In this document: piece by piece, positions 29,384 to 38,981 of the stretch
Layout of the letters: the number at the start of each line of letters is the position of its first letter
Numbering within the stretch: position 1 is the stretch's first letter
Assembly (NCBI GenBank): GCA_963781025.1
Contig: CAWADU010000001.1
Location: forward strand, 1 to 64,000
Reading direction: 5' to 3'
Source of the DNA: Tardibacter sp963781025
Lineage (GTDB): Bacteria; Pseudomonadota; Alphaproteobacteria; Sphingomonadales; Sphingomonadaceae
Length of the DNA stretch: 64,000 nt
Position numbers and translations under genes: made by a program
The notes under the pieces: model-generated
The model's database searches: none
Told to the model about the DNA's origin: nothing
Seen by the model: the letters and a program-made list of their open reading frames with translations, nothing else

Positions 29384-30897
29384 GCACCGATGACCGACAG
29401 GGCGGCCAGCGGATGTTGCGCCATTGCATTGTCCGACCACCCCAGCACAGCGGGATCGATCATGGACCAGCGTATGGGCGTGAAAAGCGGGATGGTCGGC
29501 TCGTCGAGGACAAGGAGTTCTTCGACGTCGGCAAGCGCTTTTTTGCGGCGGTTGGCGTCCTGCGCGTCGCGCGCGGCATCAAGAAGCGCATCGACCCGGG
29601 GGTTGCAATAGGCTTTTTTCCGGCATCGGAACTGGTTGAGGAACCAGGTGGCGTTGTCGGCCGGGGCAACCGTCTCGAACACCTCGAGGTCGGCATCGGG
29701 CGCGTCTTCCGGCACGGCCTGCGTCTTCACGCCGAGCTGAGCCCAGGACGCCGCCACCTGCTGCAGAATGACGGCATGGCCGGGTGCCTTGGGAAGGGCG
29801 ACGCGTAGTAGCAGCGGTTTGCCGTCAAGATCGCCGCGCGCCGAACGCATCAGCGTTTGGGCATCGCGGATACGATCGTCCATTGATTTGCCGGTCCATT
29901 CGGCGGCCGCCGGTTGCGGCTGTTCCGACAATCCCCAGGAAAGGACGCCATAGACGGGCGACGCCGTGCCTGCCCCGGTGGCGCCCGACAAGGCTTCGCG
30001 GTTGATCACCATGGCAAGCGCCTGGCGGACGCGCGGGTCGCCGAGCGGGCCGTCCAGCCTCACCGGCCGATAGCCATAGATCCCGCGCACCGGATCCAAC
30101 TGCAAAAAACGGTCCAGCGCGGCCGCGCGTGCCAACTGGAAGTCTCCGGTCGTTCCACCCAGAAGGACTTGTGCGCGTTCGCGTTTGAACCTTTGCAGCG
30201 CAGCGGCCACGTCCGTTTCGGGCGATAACCTGATGCTGCTCAGCTGAACGGACCCCGGATCGCTGAAATAGGCGTTGGGAACCAGTGTCACCTGATCGTC
30301 CGCCTTGCGCGTGAACCGGAATGGTCCCAGCGCGAATTTGGACATATTGCGATCGGCAATGCCCATCGCCGGTTGAGCGATCACCTGCAGAAGGCTTGGG
30401 CGCGGCGCGCTCAGCCTGATCTCGACAGCCTCGGGGATGGGCGAGGAGACGCCAAGGGTGTTCGGCGGCTTCTTGCCGGACGCGATATCTTCGCCATTTT
30501 CGATCACCGCGAGCAGCGACTTGAACGGGTGGTGGCTGTCGGGGGCCAGCACGGCCCGGAACAATCGCACGAAGTCATTGCCCGTCACGGCGCGCCCGTC
30601 CGACCACTGCGTCTTGCGAAGCCGGAAGATGATCGAACGTCCGTCGTCGCTCACGCGCCAGGAGGTGGCGACATCGGGCACGACCTGGCCGTTGCCGTCC
30701 AGTTTGACCAGGCCTCGCGAAACGGCGCCCGCCACCAGTTCCGGCAGGAGCGGCCAATCGCCCCGCAGCGGTTCGAATACGGTTACATCCGGGCTTATCG
30801 CGATCACATCCAGCTTTGCCGTCGATGATTCCGTATCGTCGCTCCCGCTGCAGGCCGCGAGAATGGCAAGGAAGGCAAGGGGAAGGCGCTGGATCAT
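29353..30897 (-). CDS. Peptide/nickel-type solute-binding lipoprotein (SBP family 5), copy 1
   Basis: Periplasmic binding protein of 514 residues of the oligopeptide-binding class. Residues 1-16 are a lipoprotein signal with lipobox LAAC, so it is anchored to a membrane. The family pattern is clear: a first lobe with GLVKLDGNGQVVPDVATSWR and IIFRLRKTQWSDGRAVTGND, and a second lobe around DPRVRQALAMVINREAL. The ligand is unknown. It starts four bases inside the previous gene, a paralogue, and no ABC permease or ATPase is nearby. Confidence 0.85.
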   Translation of the reverse strand: MIQRLPLAFLAILAACSGSDDTESSTAKLDVIAISPDVTVFEPLRGDWPLLPELVAGAVSRGLVKLDGNGQVVPDVATSWRVSDDGRSIIFRLRKTQWSDGRAVTGNDFVRLFRAVLAPDSHHPFKSLLAVIENGEDIASGKKPPNTLGVSSPIPEAVEIRLSAPRPSLLQVIAQPAMGIADRNMSKFALGPFRFTRKADDQVTLVPNAYFSDPGSVQLSSIRLSPETDVAAALQRFKRERAQVLLGGTTGDFQLARAAALDRFLQLDPVRGIYGYRPVRLDGPLGDPRVRQALAMVINREALSGATGAGTASPVYGVLSWGLSEQPQPAAAEWTGKSMDDRIRDAQTLMRSARGDLDGKPLLLRVALPKAPGHAVILQQVAASWAQLGVKTQAVPEDAPDADLEVFETVAPADNATWFLNQFRCRKKAYCNPRVDALLDAARDAQDANRRKKALADVEELLVLDEPTIPLFTPIRWSMIDPAVLGWSDNAMAQHPLAALSVIGAQGVSGKDSR

Positions 30898-32489
30898 GAA
30901 CCCTTTAGGTATAGCGTTCGCGACGGGTGGACGTTCGCCAGATTGTTTTGCCAGCCGCGCACCCGATGCCCTACCAGATTCTTTGTGACATAATCATAAA
31001 TGGGCAAGATCGGCGCATCTGCCATCAGCACCGTTTCGGCTTTTTTCATGTCCGCCATGCGTTGGGACGAAACCGCGGTTGCAAGGGCGTGTTGAAGCAG
31101 CCGGTCGAACCGGGGGCTGCGATAGCCCGAATAGTTGCTGCCTCCCGCATCGTCACGATAGACGCCGAGGAAATTTTCGGGGGCCGACAGGTCGCCGATC
31201 CAGCTTGCGCGGGCGAGATCGAAATCGCCGCGCCTCAGGCTGGCAAAATGCAGTGTCGCTTCGGTGTTGAGGAGCGTCGCCCTGACCGGCAGGCCCCGCC
31301 AGTTGTCGAGCAGCGCCAACGCCACCCGTTTGTGGTCGACATCGCTGTTGAACCGGATTTCGAAACGCAACGGCCGCGCAGCGCCGTACCCGGCCATGGC
31401 CAGCAGTTGTCGCGCGACCGCAAGCCGCCGGTCATGCGGCCAGTTCCACCATATGGGGCGATAGGCCTTTTCATAGCCGGGCAGTCCGGGCGGCACCACG
31501 CCCCAGGCGGGAGGGTTGCCGATGGCCAGCAAGCGTTCGGCAATCGCCCGGCGTTCGGTCAACAGATTGAGCGCCACCCGCACGCGACGGTCGTTGAATG
31601 GCGGCCTTCGCGTGTTGAAGACGAAAAAAAAGGAACCGCGATACGGTGCGACCTGCGCTGCGCCGGGGTAATGCCGGTCGAGCCATGCCTTGCGTTCCGC
31701 CGGGAAGTCGCCGACCAAATCGGCTTCGCCCGCGCGAAACTGCCGGAACGCGCTTTGCCGGTCATCCACGGGCTTCCAATCGACTATCGCGATGGCTGGC
31801 GGCGGATCATGCCAGCGAGGATTTCGGATGAGCCGCAGACGGTCGTGCAGCGACCATCGGGCAAGCCGATATGCGCCTGAGGTGACGAGCGGACGGTCAC
31901 CGGTCCAGCGATCGCCCCTGTCGGCAATGCGGTGCATGGGGAGCGCCGCAAGCGCCGGATGGGCCAATAATTCGGGCAGGGCGGGAAACGGATAGCGCAG
32001 CTCGATCGTCACGACGCCTCGGGCGGGGGCTTGCAGCCGCGCGACGACGTCAAACAATCCGGCATTGGGCGACACTGTTGCCGGATCACGCAAGCGGCGG
32101 AGCACCTCGACGAAAGTCGCCGCCGTAATTGGTGTACCGTCCGAAAAGCGCAGGTCGGGGCGCAGCACGAAGCGCCAGCTCAGTCCCTTGGCATCATGTG
32201 TCCATGACGCGGCGAGTCCGGGCTCTACCGTTCCGTCGGCGCGATAGCGCGTCAGTCCTTCGAATTGATCGGCTGCGACCCGTTGCGATGTCAGGTCCGA
32301 TACCTTTTGGGGATCGAGGCCCTTTACCTCGTCATCCGAAAGCCGCACGAGCCGGCTGCTTTCGGCGGGCTCGGGGCCAGAGGTGCTGGAACATGCCGAG
32401 GCCAGCAGGATTGCCGTGGCGACGGCAGGCCTCCTCAATACCTTCAAACTCCATGTCGTGAACCGGCGTGGCGGCATCCAGAATTCCAT
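30894..32489 (-). CDS. Peptide/nickel-type solute-binding lipoprotein (SBP family 5), copy 2
   Basis: Binding protein of 531 residues, paralogous to the next gene in the operon. A lipoprotein signal ends at LLASAC. Matching elements are FEGLTRYRADGTVEPGLAAS, SWRFVLRPDLRFSDGTPITA and, in the second lobe, NDRRVRVALNLLTERRAIAE. Segments of the two paralogues align but the sequences are well diverged, so the duplication is old. It starts 20 bases after the MFS exporter stop on the same strand, suggesting an MFS / SBP / SBP operon without ABC components. Confidence 0.85.
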   Translation of the reverse strand: MEFWMPPRRFTTWSLKVLRRPAVATAILLASACSSTSGPEPAESSRLVRLSDDEVKGLDPQKVSDLTSQRVAADQFEGLTRYRADGTVEPGLAASWTHDAKGLSWRFVLRPDLRFSDGTPITAATFVEVLRRLRDPATVSPNAGLFDVVARLQAPARGVVTIELRYPFPALPELLAHPALAALPMHRIADRGDRWTGDRPLVTSGAYRLARWSLHDRLRLIRNPRWHDPPPAIAIVDWKPVDDRQSAFRQFRAGEADLVGDFPAERKAWLDRHYPGAAQVAPYRGSFFFVFNTRRPPFNDRRVRVALNLLTERRAIAERLLAIGNPPAWGVVPPGLPGYEKAYRPIWWNWPHDRRLAVARQLLAMAGYGAARPLRFEIRFNSDVDHKRVALALLDNWRGLPVRATLLNTEATLHFASLRRGDFDLARASWIGDLSAPENFLGVYRDDAGGSNYSGYRSPRFDRLLQHALATAVSSQRMADMKKAETVLMADAPILPIYDYVTKNLVGHRVRGWQNNLANVHPSRTLYLKGS

Positions 32490-32509
32490 CCGTCCTGCAA
32501 ACCGGGCTT

Positions 32510-34040
32510 TTAGTCAGCCATGGCCATCGCTTCCGTCGTATCGCCCAGTGTCGTTGGCTTCCGGACCAACAATATCAGCGGAATGGTGATGACCGTGGCC
32601 CAGAACATGAGATAGAAATCGTCGATATAAGCGATCATCAAAGCTTGGCGATTGATTTCCACATCCAGCATTTGAAGCGCGGCATTGCCGATCCGCTGAA
32701 CGATCATCGAGTCGAACCAGGGCATAGACAGCTTCGTGAAATGCTGGGCCAGGTCGCTGTGGCTCACCTGCGCGTTGCGGACCAGGAGCGCGCTGCCTAT
32801 CGATATCGCGACTGATCCGCCAAGGGTTCTCACCAGGCTGTACATAGCGGTGCCGTCGGTCCGCAGTTTGTCGGACAGCGTTGAGAAGGCATAAAGGTTG
32901 AGCGGCATGAACGTTAAGCCGAAGCCGAGCCCCTGGATAACGCCAGAGACAATGATCGGTGTGCGGTCCATTTCCAGCGAAAAGCCGGACATCATCCATA
33001 GCGAGATAGCCGAACATGCCAGCCCGACCGCCACCAATATCCTGCCATCCATATGTTTGATGAGCCGGCCGGCGAGCATCATCGACGCGAGAGTCCCCAG
33101 GCCTCGCGGCATCGAGACCACGCCGGCATCCGTCGCGCTGTATCCCATCAGGGTCTGAAGCATGGGCGCGAGCAAGGCCGATCCGGCCATCAACACGCCA
33201 CTGGTGATCGTAATATAGATCAGGGCGATGGAAAAATTCGGATCCTTGAAAAGGCTCAGATGAACAAGGGGGTCCCTTACGGTCAGCGTGTGGACCCCGA
33301 ATATCCAGAGGGCGATTATGGCGAGTTCGAGCTCGATGCGGATTTCCCAGGAGTTCGAACCAGTCGAGCTGGGATCCCCGGTCCAGCATGAGCTGAAATG
33401 CCGACAGCGCGATGCCCAGCATGATGAAGCCAGTCATGTCGAACTTGCGATCCTGTCGTTCGCCGTGCGGCATTAACGCGGTCAATGCGGTGGCGAGGAT
33501 TCCGAAAGGCAGGTTGATGAAGAACACGTAACGCCAGTCGAACGAGTCCGTCAGCCAGCCGCCCACTACCGGCCCCATGATCGGGCCGATCATCACGCCC
33601 ATGCCCCAGATCGTCATTGCCTGCGCATGTTTTTCGCGCGGATAGATGTTGTACATGACCGCCTGGCTGAGGGGCACGAGGAACGCGCCGAAGCATCCCT
33701 GGAGCAGGCGGAATATCACCATCTCCGTAAGCGATCCGGCAAAGCCGCATGCCATGGAGGCCAGGGTAAAGCCCAGCGTGGCCGCGAGGAACAGGCGCCG
33801 AGGGCCATAGCGTGCAGAGAGCCAGCCGGTAAGCGGCATCGAGATTGCCGCAGCGATGATATAGGATGTGAGTACCCAGGCCACCGATTCCTGGGTCGCG
33901 CCCAGCGTTGCCTGCATGTGCGGCAGCGCGACATTGGCGATGGTCTGATCAAGGACCTGCATCAGCGTCGCCGCCATGATGCCGATGGTGATCAGCGCCC
34001 GCCGTCCGGAAGGCAATGATGTTGTACCCGTATCTGCCAC
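32510..34040 (-). pseudogene. DHA2-type MFS exporter, one frameshift
   Basis: Fourteen-helix drug:H+ antiporter of the EmrB type, about 509 residues if intact. The first frame gives MQVLDQTIANVALPHMQATL, the motif C-like GPVVGGWLTD and DWRYVFFINLPFG, typical of the family. At codon 229 the frame is lost after GSQLDWFE, and the rest (SWEIRIELELAIIAL, then ITSGVLMAGSALLAP to the end) is in another frame. One extra base at 33351-33356 (plus strand GAGTTC) explains it; removing either inner base restores the frame and gives a GANTC site. No EmrA-like adaptor gene is adjacent. If the insertion is an assembly error, the gene is intact. Confidence 0.85.
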
Positions 34041-34188
34041 TATGCGAACTCCAGTAGGGTCGAGACCTATGCCCCTGGGTTTCGCCTTTCAACCTTGCAG
34101 ATGCGTATTGGAGCGGGAGGGAAGAATTTGGGCTGGCATCGCTTGCAGCCGAAGCTTAAGCGCCCATCATTAATCGAGGAGAAAAAGA

Positions 34189-34626
34189 ATGTCCGATGCT
34201 GAAAATACGCTGATCTTCACGCTGGACGGCGGCGACGTGACGATCAAGCTTCGTCCCGACCTCGCGCCCGGCCATGTCGAGCGCATCAAGGAGCTGACCC
34301 GCGAAGGATTTTACGACGATGTCGTCTTTCACCGGGTCATCGGCGGTTTCATGGCGCAGGGCGGCGATCCGACCGGCACCGGCACGGGCGGCTCCGACAA
34401 GCCGGATCTGAAGTCGGAGTTTTCATCGGAACCGCACGTTCGCGGCGTCTGTTCGATGGCGCGCACCGCCAATCCGCACTCAGCGAACAGCCAGTTCTTC
34501 ATCTGCTTCGATGACGCGACCTTCCTTGACCGCCAATACACGGTCTGGGGCGAAGTCACTTCGGGCATGGAGCATGTCGACGCATTGCCGAAGGGCGAGC
34601 CCCCGGCAAATCCTGGAAAGATTTAG
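34189..34626 (+). CDS. Peptidyl-prolyl cis-trans isomerase, cyclophilin type
   Basis: Cytoplasmic cyclophilin of 145 residues that speeds proline isomerisation during protein folding. The active-site motif FHRVIGGFMAQGGDPTGTGT carries the catalytic Arg, and CSMARTANPHSANSQFFICF and the final GEVTSGMEHVD complete the fold. There is no signal peptide, so it corresponds to the cytosolic PpiB type. A GAGGAGAAA ribosome binding site is present. It overlaps the stop of the convergent LysR gene by four bases. Confidence 0.93.
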   Translation: MSDAENTLIFTLDGGDVTIKLRPDLAPGHVERIKELTREGFYDDVVFHRVIGGFMAQGGDPTGTGTGGSDKPDLKSEFSSEPHVRGVCSMARTANPHSANSQFFICFDDATFLDRQYTVWGEVTSGMEHVDALPKGEPPANPGKI

Positions 34627-35540
34627 AAGGCCCGCATCGCCGCTGATTCCTGAGCGGGAAGGTCCTCCTGGGAGGGGAATTCCTCGAACAACCAGTTGTG
34701 AAACAGGCGGACGGCCCTGGAGGACATGGCCGTCTGCCTGCAAACGAACCAATATTCGTACGGGCTGTCGACGGTAACGTTGAAAAGCGGCTGCAGCCGC
34801 TCATCGTCCCGCAGCAAAGTGTCGAGCATGAACGCGATTCCCATGCCGCTCGCCGCCGCGTCCAGGATCAACTGGCCGCTGTCGAACTGGATGGTATCCG
34901 CCGCACGTACGGCCGGCAGATTCTGGGCCTCGAACCAGTGGCTGACGACCTGCGGCATGTCGCGATGAACGAGGAACGTATGCCGGCGGAGGTCCGCGAT
35001 TGACTTCGGGGCCGTGCCGCTCCTGACCATATCCTTGGATGCGGCAACGACGATATGGTTGTGGCCGATCTTCCGTGCATGGAACCGTGGGTCGATTTCC
35101 TGGGCAAGCGTGATCGCCGCGTCCAGCCCTTCACCCAGCCGGCCGATGGGGGCGGGCGCTGTATCGATATCCAGATGAAGTTCTGGGTGCATTTCCCGCA
35201 ATCGTGGCAAATGCGGCATTAGCACGTGCGAAGCGAAAAGCGGCATCACGCCAAGGCGCAGACGCAGCTCCGCCGTACCGCCAAATTTCTCGAAAACCAT
35301 GCTCAGGTCATCGATGATGGGAGCAAGCGCATCGAGCAGTCTTTCGCCTGCGATGGTTAACACCAAAGACTGGTGCTTGCGTTCGAAAAGCGCCTCTCCC
35401 AAACGGTTTTCGAGGGTTTGCACCCGCCTGCTGAGCGCAGAGGGCGACAGCGCCAGTGTCTCGGCTGCGTTCTTGATCGAACCCAGCCGGGCAACAATGA
35501 CAAAAGCCTCTATCGAGCCGAGTGGAGGTAGTCTCAACAT
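34623..35540 (-). CDS. LysR family transcriptional regulator
   Basis: DNA-binding regulator of 305 residues. The N-terminal helix-turn-helix (about 6-65) has FVIVARLGSIKNAAETLALS and the typical PSALSRRVQTLENRLGEALF. The effector-binding domain follows, with two lobes; near its end is the LPQFNV-like LQPLFNVTVDSPYEYWFVC region seen in GcvA-type regulators. It is divergent from the CDC48-type gene across a 283-base spacer, so that gene or its own promoter is a plausible target. The ligand is unknown. Confidence 0.9.
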   Translation of the reverse strand: MLRLPPLGSIEAFVIVARLGSIKNAAETLALSPSALSRRVQTLENRLGEALFERKHQSLVLTIAGERLLDALAPIIDDLSMVFEKFGGTAELRLRLGVMPLFASHVLMPHLPRLREMHPELHLDIDTAPAPIGRLGEGLDAAITLAQEIDPRFHARKIGHNHIVVAASKDMVRSGTAPKSIADLRRHTFLVHRDMPQVVSHWFEAQNLPAVRAADTIQFDSGQLILDAAASGMGIAFMLDTLLRDDERLQPLFNVTVDSPYEYWFVCRQTAMSSRAVRLFHNWLFEEFPSQEDLPAQESAAMRAF

Positions 35541-35630
35541 CTACAATCGTCCGAATTACGCCGCACTGCAATATAAGACATCAATTCCCGAAATCAAAAA
35601 ACGCCCATATGCAGGGGGTTGCTGGTTGCA

Positions 35631-35661
35631 TTTTTTGCAGCCGCTGTCAAGTTTTTTGCAG
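35631..35661. promoter_or_regulatory. Direct repeat TTTTTTGCAG in the LysR/CDC48 spacer
   Basis: Two identical ten-base copies, TTTTTTGCAG, at 35631-35640 and 35652-35661, are spaced 21 bases start to start, two turns of DNA helix. They lie between the divergent LysR and CDC48-type genes, about 90 bases upstream of the LysR start. The spacing suits a dimeric regulator binding one face. They could be an operator, but no protein is known to bind. Confidence 0.35.
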
Positions 35662-35726
35662 TTGCGAAGAAGGCCAGCTGGTCGCAGAAGGGTCTTGCCT
35701 TTCAGGCATCCTCTCCTAATAACTAA

Positions 35727-35756
35727 AGGCCGGCCCTCGGGTCGGCCTCTTTTTTT
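35727..35756 (+). terminator. Rho-independent terminator upstream of the CDC48-type gene
   Basis: A stem starting AGGCCGGCCC and closing with GGGTCGGCCT is followed by CTTTTTTT. It is oriented to stop plus-strand transcription 67 bases before the start of the CDC48-type ATPase gene. No plus-strand gene lies between 34626 and here, so it ends either a small RNA or a leader transcript. Confidence 0.8.
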
Positions 35757-35823
35757 GCCCACCGGGCATCGCATCTGCCGATTCGATCATTATGTTGTCG
35801 AAACGCGATGAGCGAGGTGGGCG

Positions 35824-38112
35824 ATGGCCGAAGCCGAAGAACGCAAGCTGCAGGTGGCCAACGCACGCCCGGAGGATGCGGGGCGCGGGCTTGCCCGGCT
35901 TCCGCACATCGCTATGAACGCGCTCGGCCTCAGCGAAGGCGATGTCGTGGAGATCGCCGGTCGCCGTTCGACGCCCGCGCGGGCGGTTCTTTCCTATGCC
36001 GAGGACGAGGGGCTGGACATCATCCGGCTCGACGGGCTGCAACGCGCCAATGCGGGCGTGGGGTCCGGCGATTTCGTGGAAATCCGCAAGGCCGAAACCA
36101 AGCCGGCCTCGCGAGTCGTTTTCGCCCCCGCGCAGAAAAACCTGCGGCTTCAGGGGTCCAGTGAGGCATTGCGGCGCACATTCGGCATGCGTCCGCTGGT
36201 CGCCGGGGATATTGTTTCGACGTCGGGCCAGCAGCGCGTGGACCGCACGGATCTGCCCCCTCAGCTTCGGCAGATGCTGAACGTGCCCGCCTATGCATTG
36301 CAGGAAATACGGCTGGTGGTGGTTTCGACCGTGCCGAAGGGCATTGTCCAGATCACGCCGGAAACCGAGATCGATCTGCGCAGCGAATATGAAGAGCCGA
36401 GGGAGGTTCGGCGCGCCGACGTCACTTATGACGACCTTGGCGGATTGGGCCCGACCATCGACCAGATTCGCGAAATGGTGGAACTGCCGCTGCGTTATCC
36501 TGAACTGTTCCAGCGGCTGGGCGTCGATCCGCCCAAGGGCGTGTTGCTGCACGGCCCTCCCGGCACGGGCAAGACGCTGCTGGCGCGCGCGGTCGCGAAT
36601 GAATCCGAGGCTCAGTTCTACCACATCGCCGGGCCGGAGATCATGGGCTCCGCCTATGGCGAGAGCGAACGCCGCCTTCGGGAGATATTCGAGGAAGCGA
36701 CGACCAACGTGCCATCGATCCTGTTCATCGACGAGATCGATTTGATCGCGCCCAAACGCGGTCAGGTTTCGGGAGAAGCGGAACGGCGGCTGGTCGCCCA
36801 GTTGCTGACCTTGATGGATGGGTTGGAGCCGCGCCAGAACCTGATCGTCATTGCCGCCACGAACCGGCCCGAAGCCATCGACGAGGCGTTGCGCCGCCCC
36901 GGCCGCTTCGACCGGGAAATCATCATCGGCGTGCCGGATCAGGCCGGACGCCGGGAGATTCTGGGCATTCATACCCGTGCCATGCCGCTCGCCGAAGATG
37001 TTGACCTGGATGAGATCGCCCGCGTCACCTACGGCTTTGTGGGTGCCGATCTTGCGTCGATCACGCGCGAAGCGGGGATCGAGGCGGTGCGGCGGATCAT
37101 GCCCCAGCTCAATCTGGAGGCGGGCACCGTATCGCCGGAGGTGCTGGAGAGCCTGTCCGTCCGCCGGGAGGATTTTCTTGCCGCCCACAAGCGGGTTCAG
37201 CCCTCGGCGATGCGCGAAATCATGATCCAGATGCCGGATGTGCGCTGGGACGATATCGGCGGCGTCGACGAGGCGCGCGACCGGCTGCGCGAAGGCGTCG
37301 AACTGCCGCTGAAGGATTCGGATGCGTTCCGCCGTTTGGGGATACGTCCGGCCAAGGGTTTCCTGCTGTTTGGGCCGCCGGGCACAGGCAAGACGCTGCT
37401 TGCCAAGGCGGTCGCGCGCGAATCGGAAGCGAACTTCATCTCCGTCAAATCGTCCGACCTGCTATCGAAATGGTATGGCGAGAGCGAGCAGCAGATCGCA
37501 CGTCTGTTCGCGCGCGCGCGGCAGGTGGCGCCGACCGTCATCTTCATCGACGAGATCGACAGCCTGGTGCCCGCGCGGGGCAAGGGCTTTGGCGAGCCGC
37601 AGGTGACGGAACGCGTCGTCAACACCATCCTTTCCGAAATGGACGGGTTGGAGGAGTTGCAGTCCGTCGTCGTCATCGGCGCGACCAACCGGCCCAATCT
37701 GGTCGATCCGGCGTTGCTCCGCCCCGGCCGTTTCGATGAGATCGTCTATGTTCCGGTGCCTGACGAGAAAGGCCGTCGCCAAATTCTGGGCATTCACACC
37801 GAAACCATGCCGCTGGCCCTGGATGTCGATCTCGATGATCTTGCCCACCGGACGCCCCGCTTCACCGGCGCCGACCTTGAAGACCTCGTCCGTCGCGCCG
37901 GCTTGACGGCCTTGCGCCGGGACCTCAGCGTCAAAATGATTGATGCGGCGCATTTCGAAGAGGCGCTGAAGGACACCCGCGCCAGCGTGACGCCGGAGAT
38001 GGAGGAGGAATATCAGGCGATGGCTTCGACGCTGAAGCAGGACGCCTTGCGGGTTCCTATCGGGTTCATCGGTCCGGGAATGCTGAAGCCGCGCAACGAA
38101 CCGCGCGTCTGA
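35824..38112 (+). CDS. CDC48/VAT-type AAA+ ATPase
   Basis: Cytosolic ATPase of 762 residues with the architecture of eukaryotic p97/Cdc48 and archaeal VAT: an N-domain (about 1-180) with the double-psi barrel start LQVANARPEDAGRGLARLP, then two AAA+ modules. D1 has Walker A GPPGTGKTLLARA (about 239-251) and Walker B ILFIDEIDLIAPKRG; D2 has Walker A GPPGTGKTLLAKA (about 518-530) and Walker B VIFIDEIDSLVPARG. Arginine fingers are visible in both LRRPGRFDRE and LRPGRFDEI. It would form a hexamer that unfolds or remodels proteins. GAGGTG six bases before the ATG at 35824 decides the start. Such proteins are patchily distributed in bacteria and their clients there are unknown. Confidence 0.93.
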   Translation: MAEAEERKLQVANARPEDAGRGLARLPHIAMNALGLSEGDVVEIAGRRSTPARAVLSYAEDEGLDIIRLDGLQRANAGVGSGDFVEIRKAETKPASRVVFAPAQKNLRLQGSSEALRRTFGMRPLVAGDIVSTSGQQRVDRTDLPPQLRQMLNVPAYALQEIRLVVVSTVPKGIVQITPETEIDLRSEYEEPREVRRADVTYDDLGGLGPTIDQIREMVELPLRYPELFQRLGVDPPKGVLLHGPPGTGKTLLARAVANESEAQFYHIAGPEIMGSAYGESERRLREIFEEATTNVPSILFIDEIDLIAPKRGQVSGEAERRLVAQLLTLMDGLEPRQNLIVIAATNRPEAIDEALRRPGRFDREIIIGVPDQAGRREILGIHTRAMPLAEDVDLDEIARVTYGFVGADLASITREAGIEAVRRIMPQLNLEAGTVSPEVLESLSVRREDFLAAHKRVQPSAMREIMIQMPDVRWDDIGGVDEARDRLREGVELPLKDSDAFRRLGIRPAKGFLLFGPPGTGKTLLAKAVARESEANFISVKSSDLLSKWYGESEQQIARLFARARQVAPTVIFIDEIDSLVPARGKGFGEPQVTERVVNTILSEMDGLEELQSVVVIGATNRPNLVDPALLRPGRFDEIVYVPVPDEKGRRQILGIHTETMPLALDVDLDDLAHRTPRFTGADLEDLVRRAGLTALRRDLSVKMIDAAHFEEALKDTRASVTPEMEEEYQAMASTLKQDALRVPIGFIGPGMLKPRNEPRV

Positions 38113-38342
38113 GCCGTTCTGATGGCGAATGCCAGGTCGACTCGAGGCTTGTAGACACGTCGAAGGGGCGACATGGTCCAGCAGAATGGCCGATGAGGTC
38201 GACCAGCGCGGCGTTGGTCGCGCAAACTTTCGATATGACCCGGAGAAATCACGGATTATGCATAGAGGTGCTTGCGTTCGATCCGGTCTTGCGCCAACGC
38301 CTTTGAAAGCGCCAAACGTGCGATGTGGACAGGGGAGCGATT

Positions 38343-38981
38343 ATGTCGGCATATGAAGCGAGCCGGACGGGACGTCGGGTTATCAGACGGTCGCGCCGCC
38401 CAGGGCCGCTCACGATGTTTGCTCGCGGGTTCCTGAAAAACCCGGTGATGGTCGGATCCGTCATTCCCTCGTCCCGTTTCCTGATTGAGAAAATGCTGGC
38501 GCCCGTCGACTGGAGCCGGGCCGACGTCTTCGTCGAATACGGCCCAGGGGTGGGCACCATTACCCGGCCGATTCTGGACCGGCTGAAGCCCGATGCCAAG
38601 CTGATCGCCATCGATACGAATCCGGATTTCTGCGAATATCTTCGGCATGAATTCAATGATCCGCGCCTGATCGTGGCAAACCGCTCGGCCACCGACCTGG
38701 GTTTGATTCTCAACGAATATGGATGCGACGGCGCCGACTATGTCATCTCGGGCCTGCCGTTCTCGACGCTGCCGCCGGGCGTCGGTCCGGCCATCGTCAA
38801 GGCGACCCGAACCTCGCTGAAACCGGGCGGCATCTTTCTGGTCTATCAGTTTTCGCCGAAGGTGGCCGATTTCCTGCGGCTTGAGTTCAACCTTATCGAC
38901 CGGGGTTTCGAGCCGCTGAACGTGCCCCCGGCGCAGCTATTTTTCGCCTACGCCGATGATCGGGAATCAGTCGTCGCCTAG
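38343..38981 (+). CDS. PmtA-like phospholipid N-methyltransferase
   Basis: SAM-dependent methyltransferase of 212 residues resembling the Rhodobacter/Agrobacterium-type phosphatidylethanolamine N-methyltransferase. Motif I is VFVEYGPGVGTITRPILDRL, followed by the acidic Asp of LIAIDTNPDFC; the membrane-interacting N-terminal helix (FARGFLKNPVMVGSVIPSSR) and SGLPFSTLPP are typical. It probably acts on phospholipids at the inner membrane; the product could also be a close relative with another acceptor. AGGGGAG six bases before the ATG at 38343 decides the start over the in-frame GTG at 38325. Bases 38113-38342 hold no gene. Confidence 0.75.
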   Translation: MSAYEASRTGRRVIRRSRRPGPLTMFARGFLKNPVMVGSVIPSSRFLIEKMLAPVDWSRADVFVEYGPGVGTITRPILDRLKPDAKLIAIDTNPDFCEYLRHEFNDPRLIVANRSATDLGLILNEYGCDGADYVISGLPFSTLPPGVGPAIVKATRTSLKPGGIFLVYQFSPKVADFLRLEFNLIDRGFEPLNVPPAQLFFAYADDRESVVA

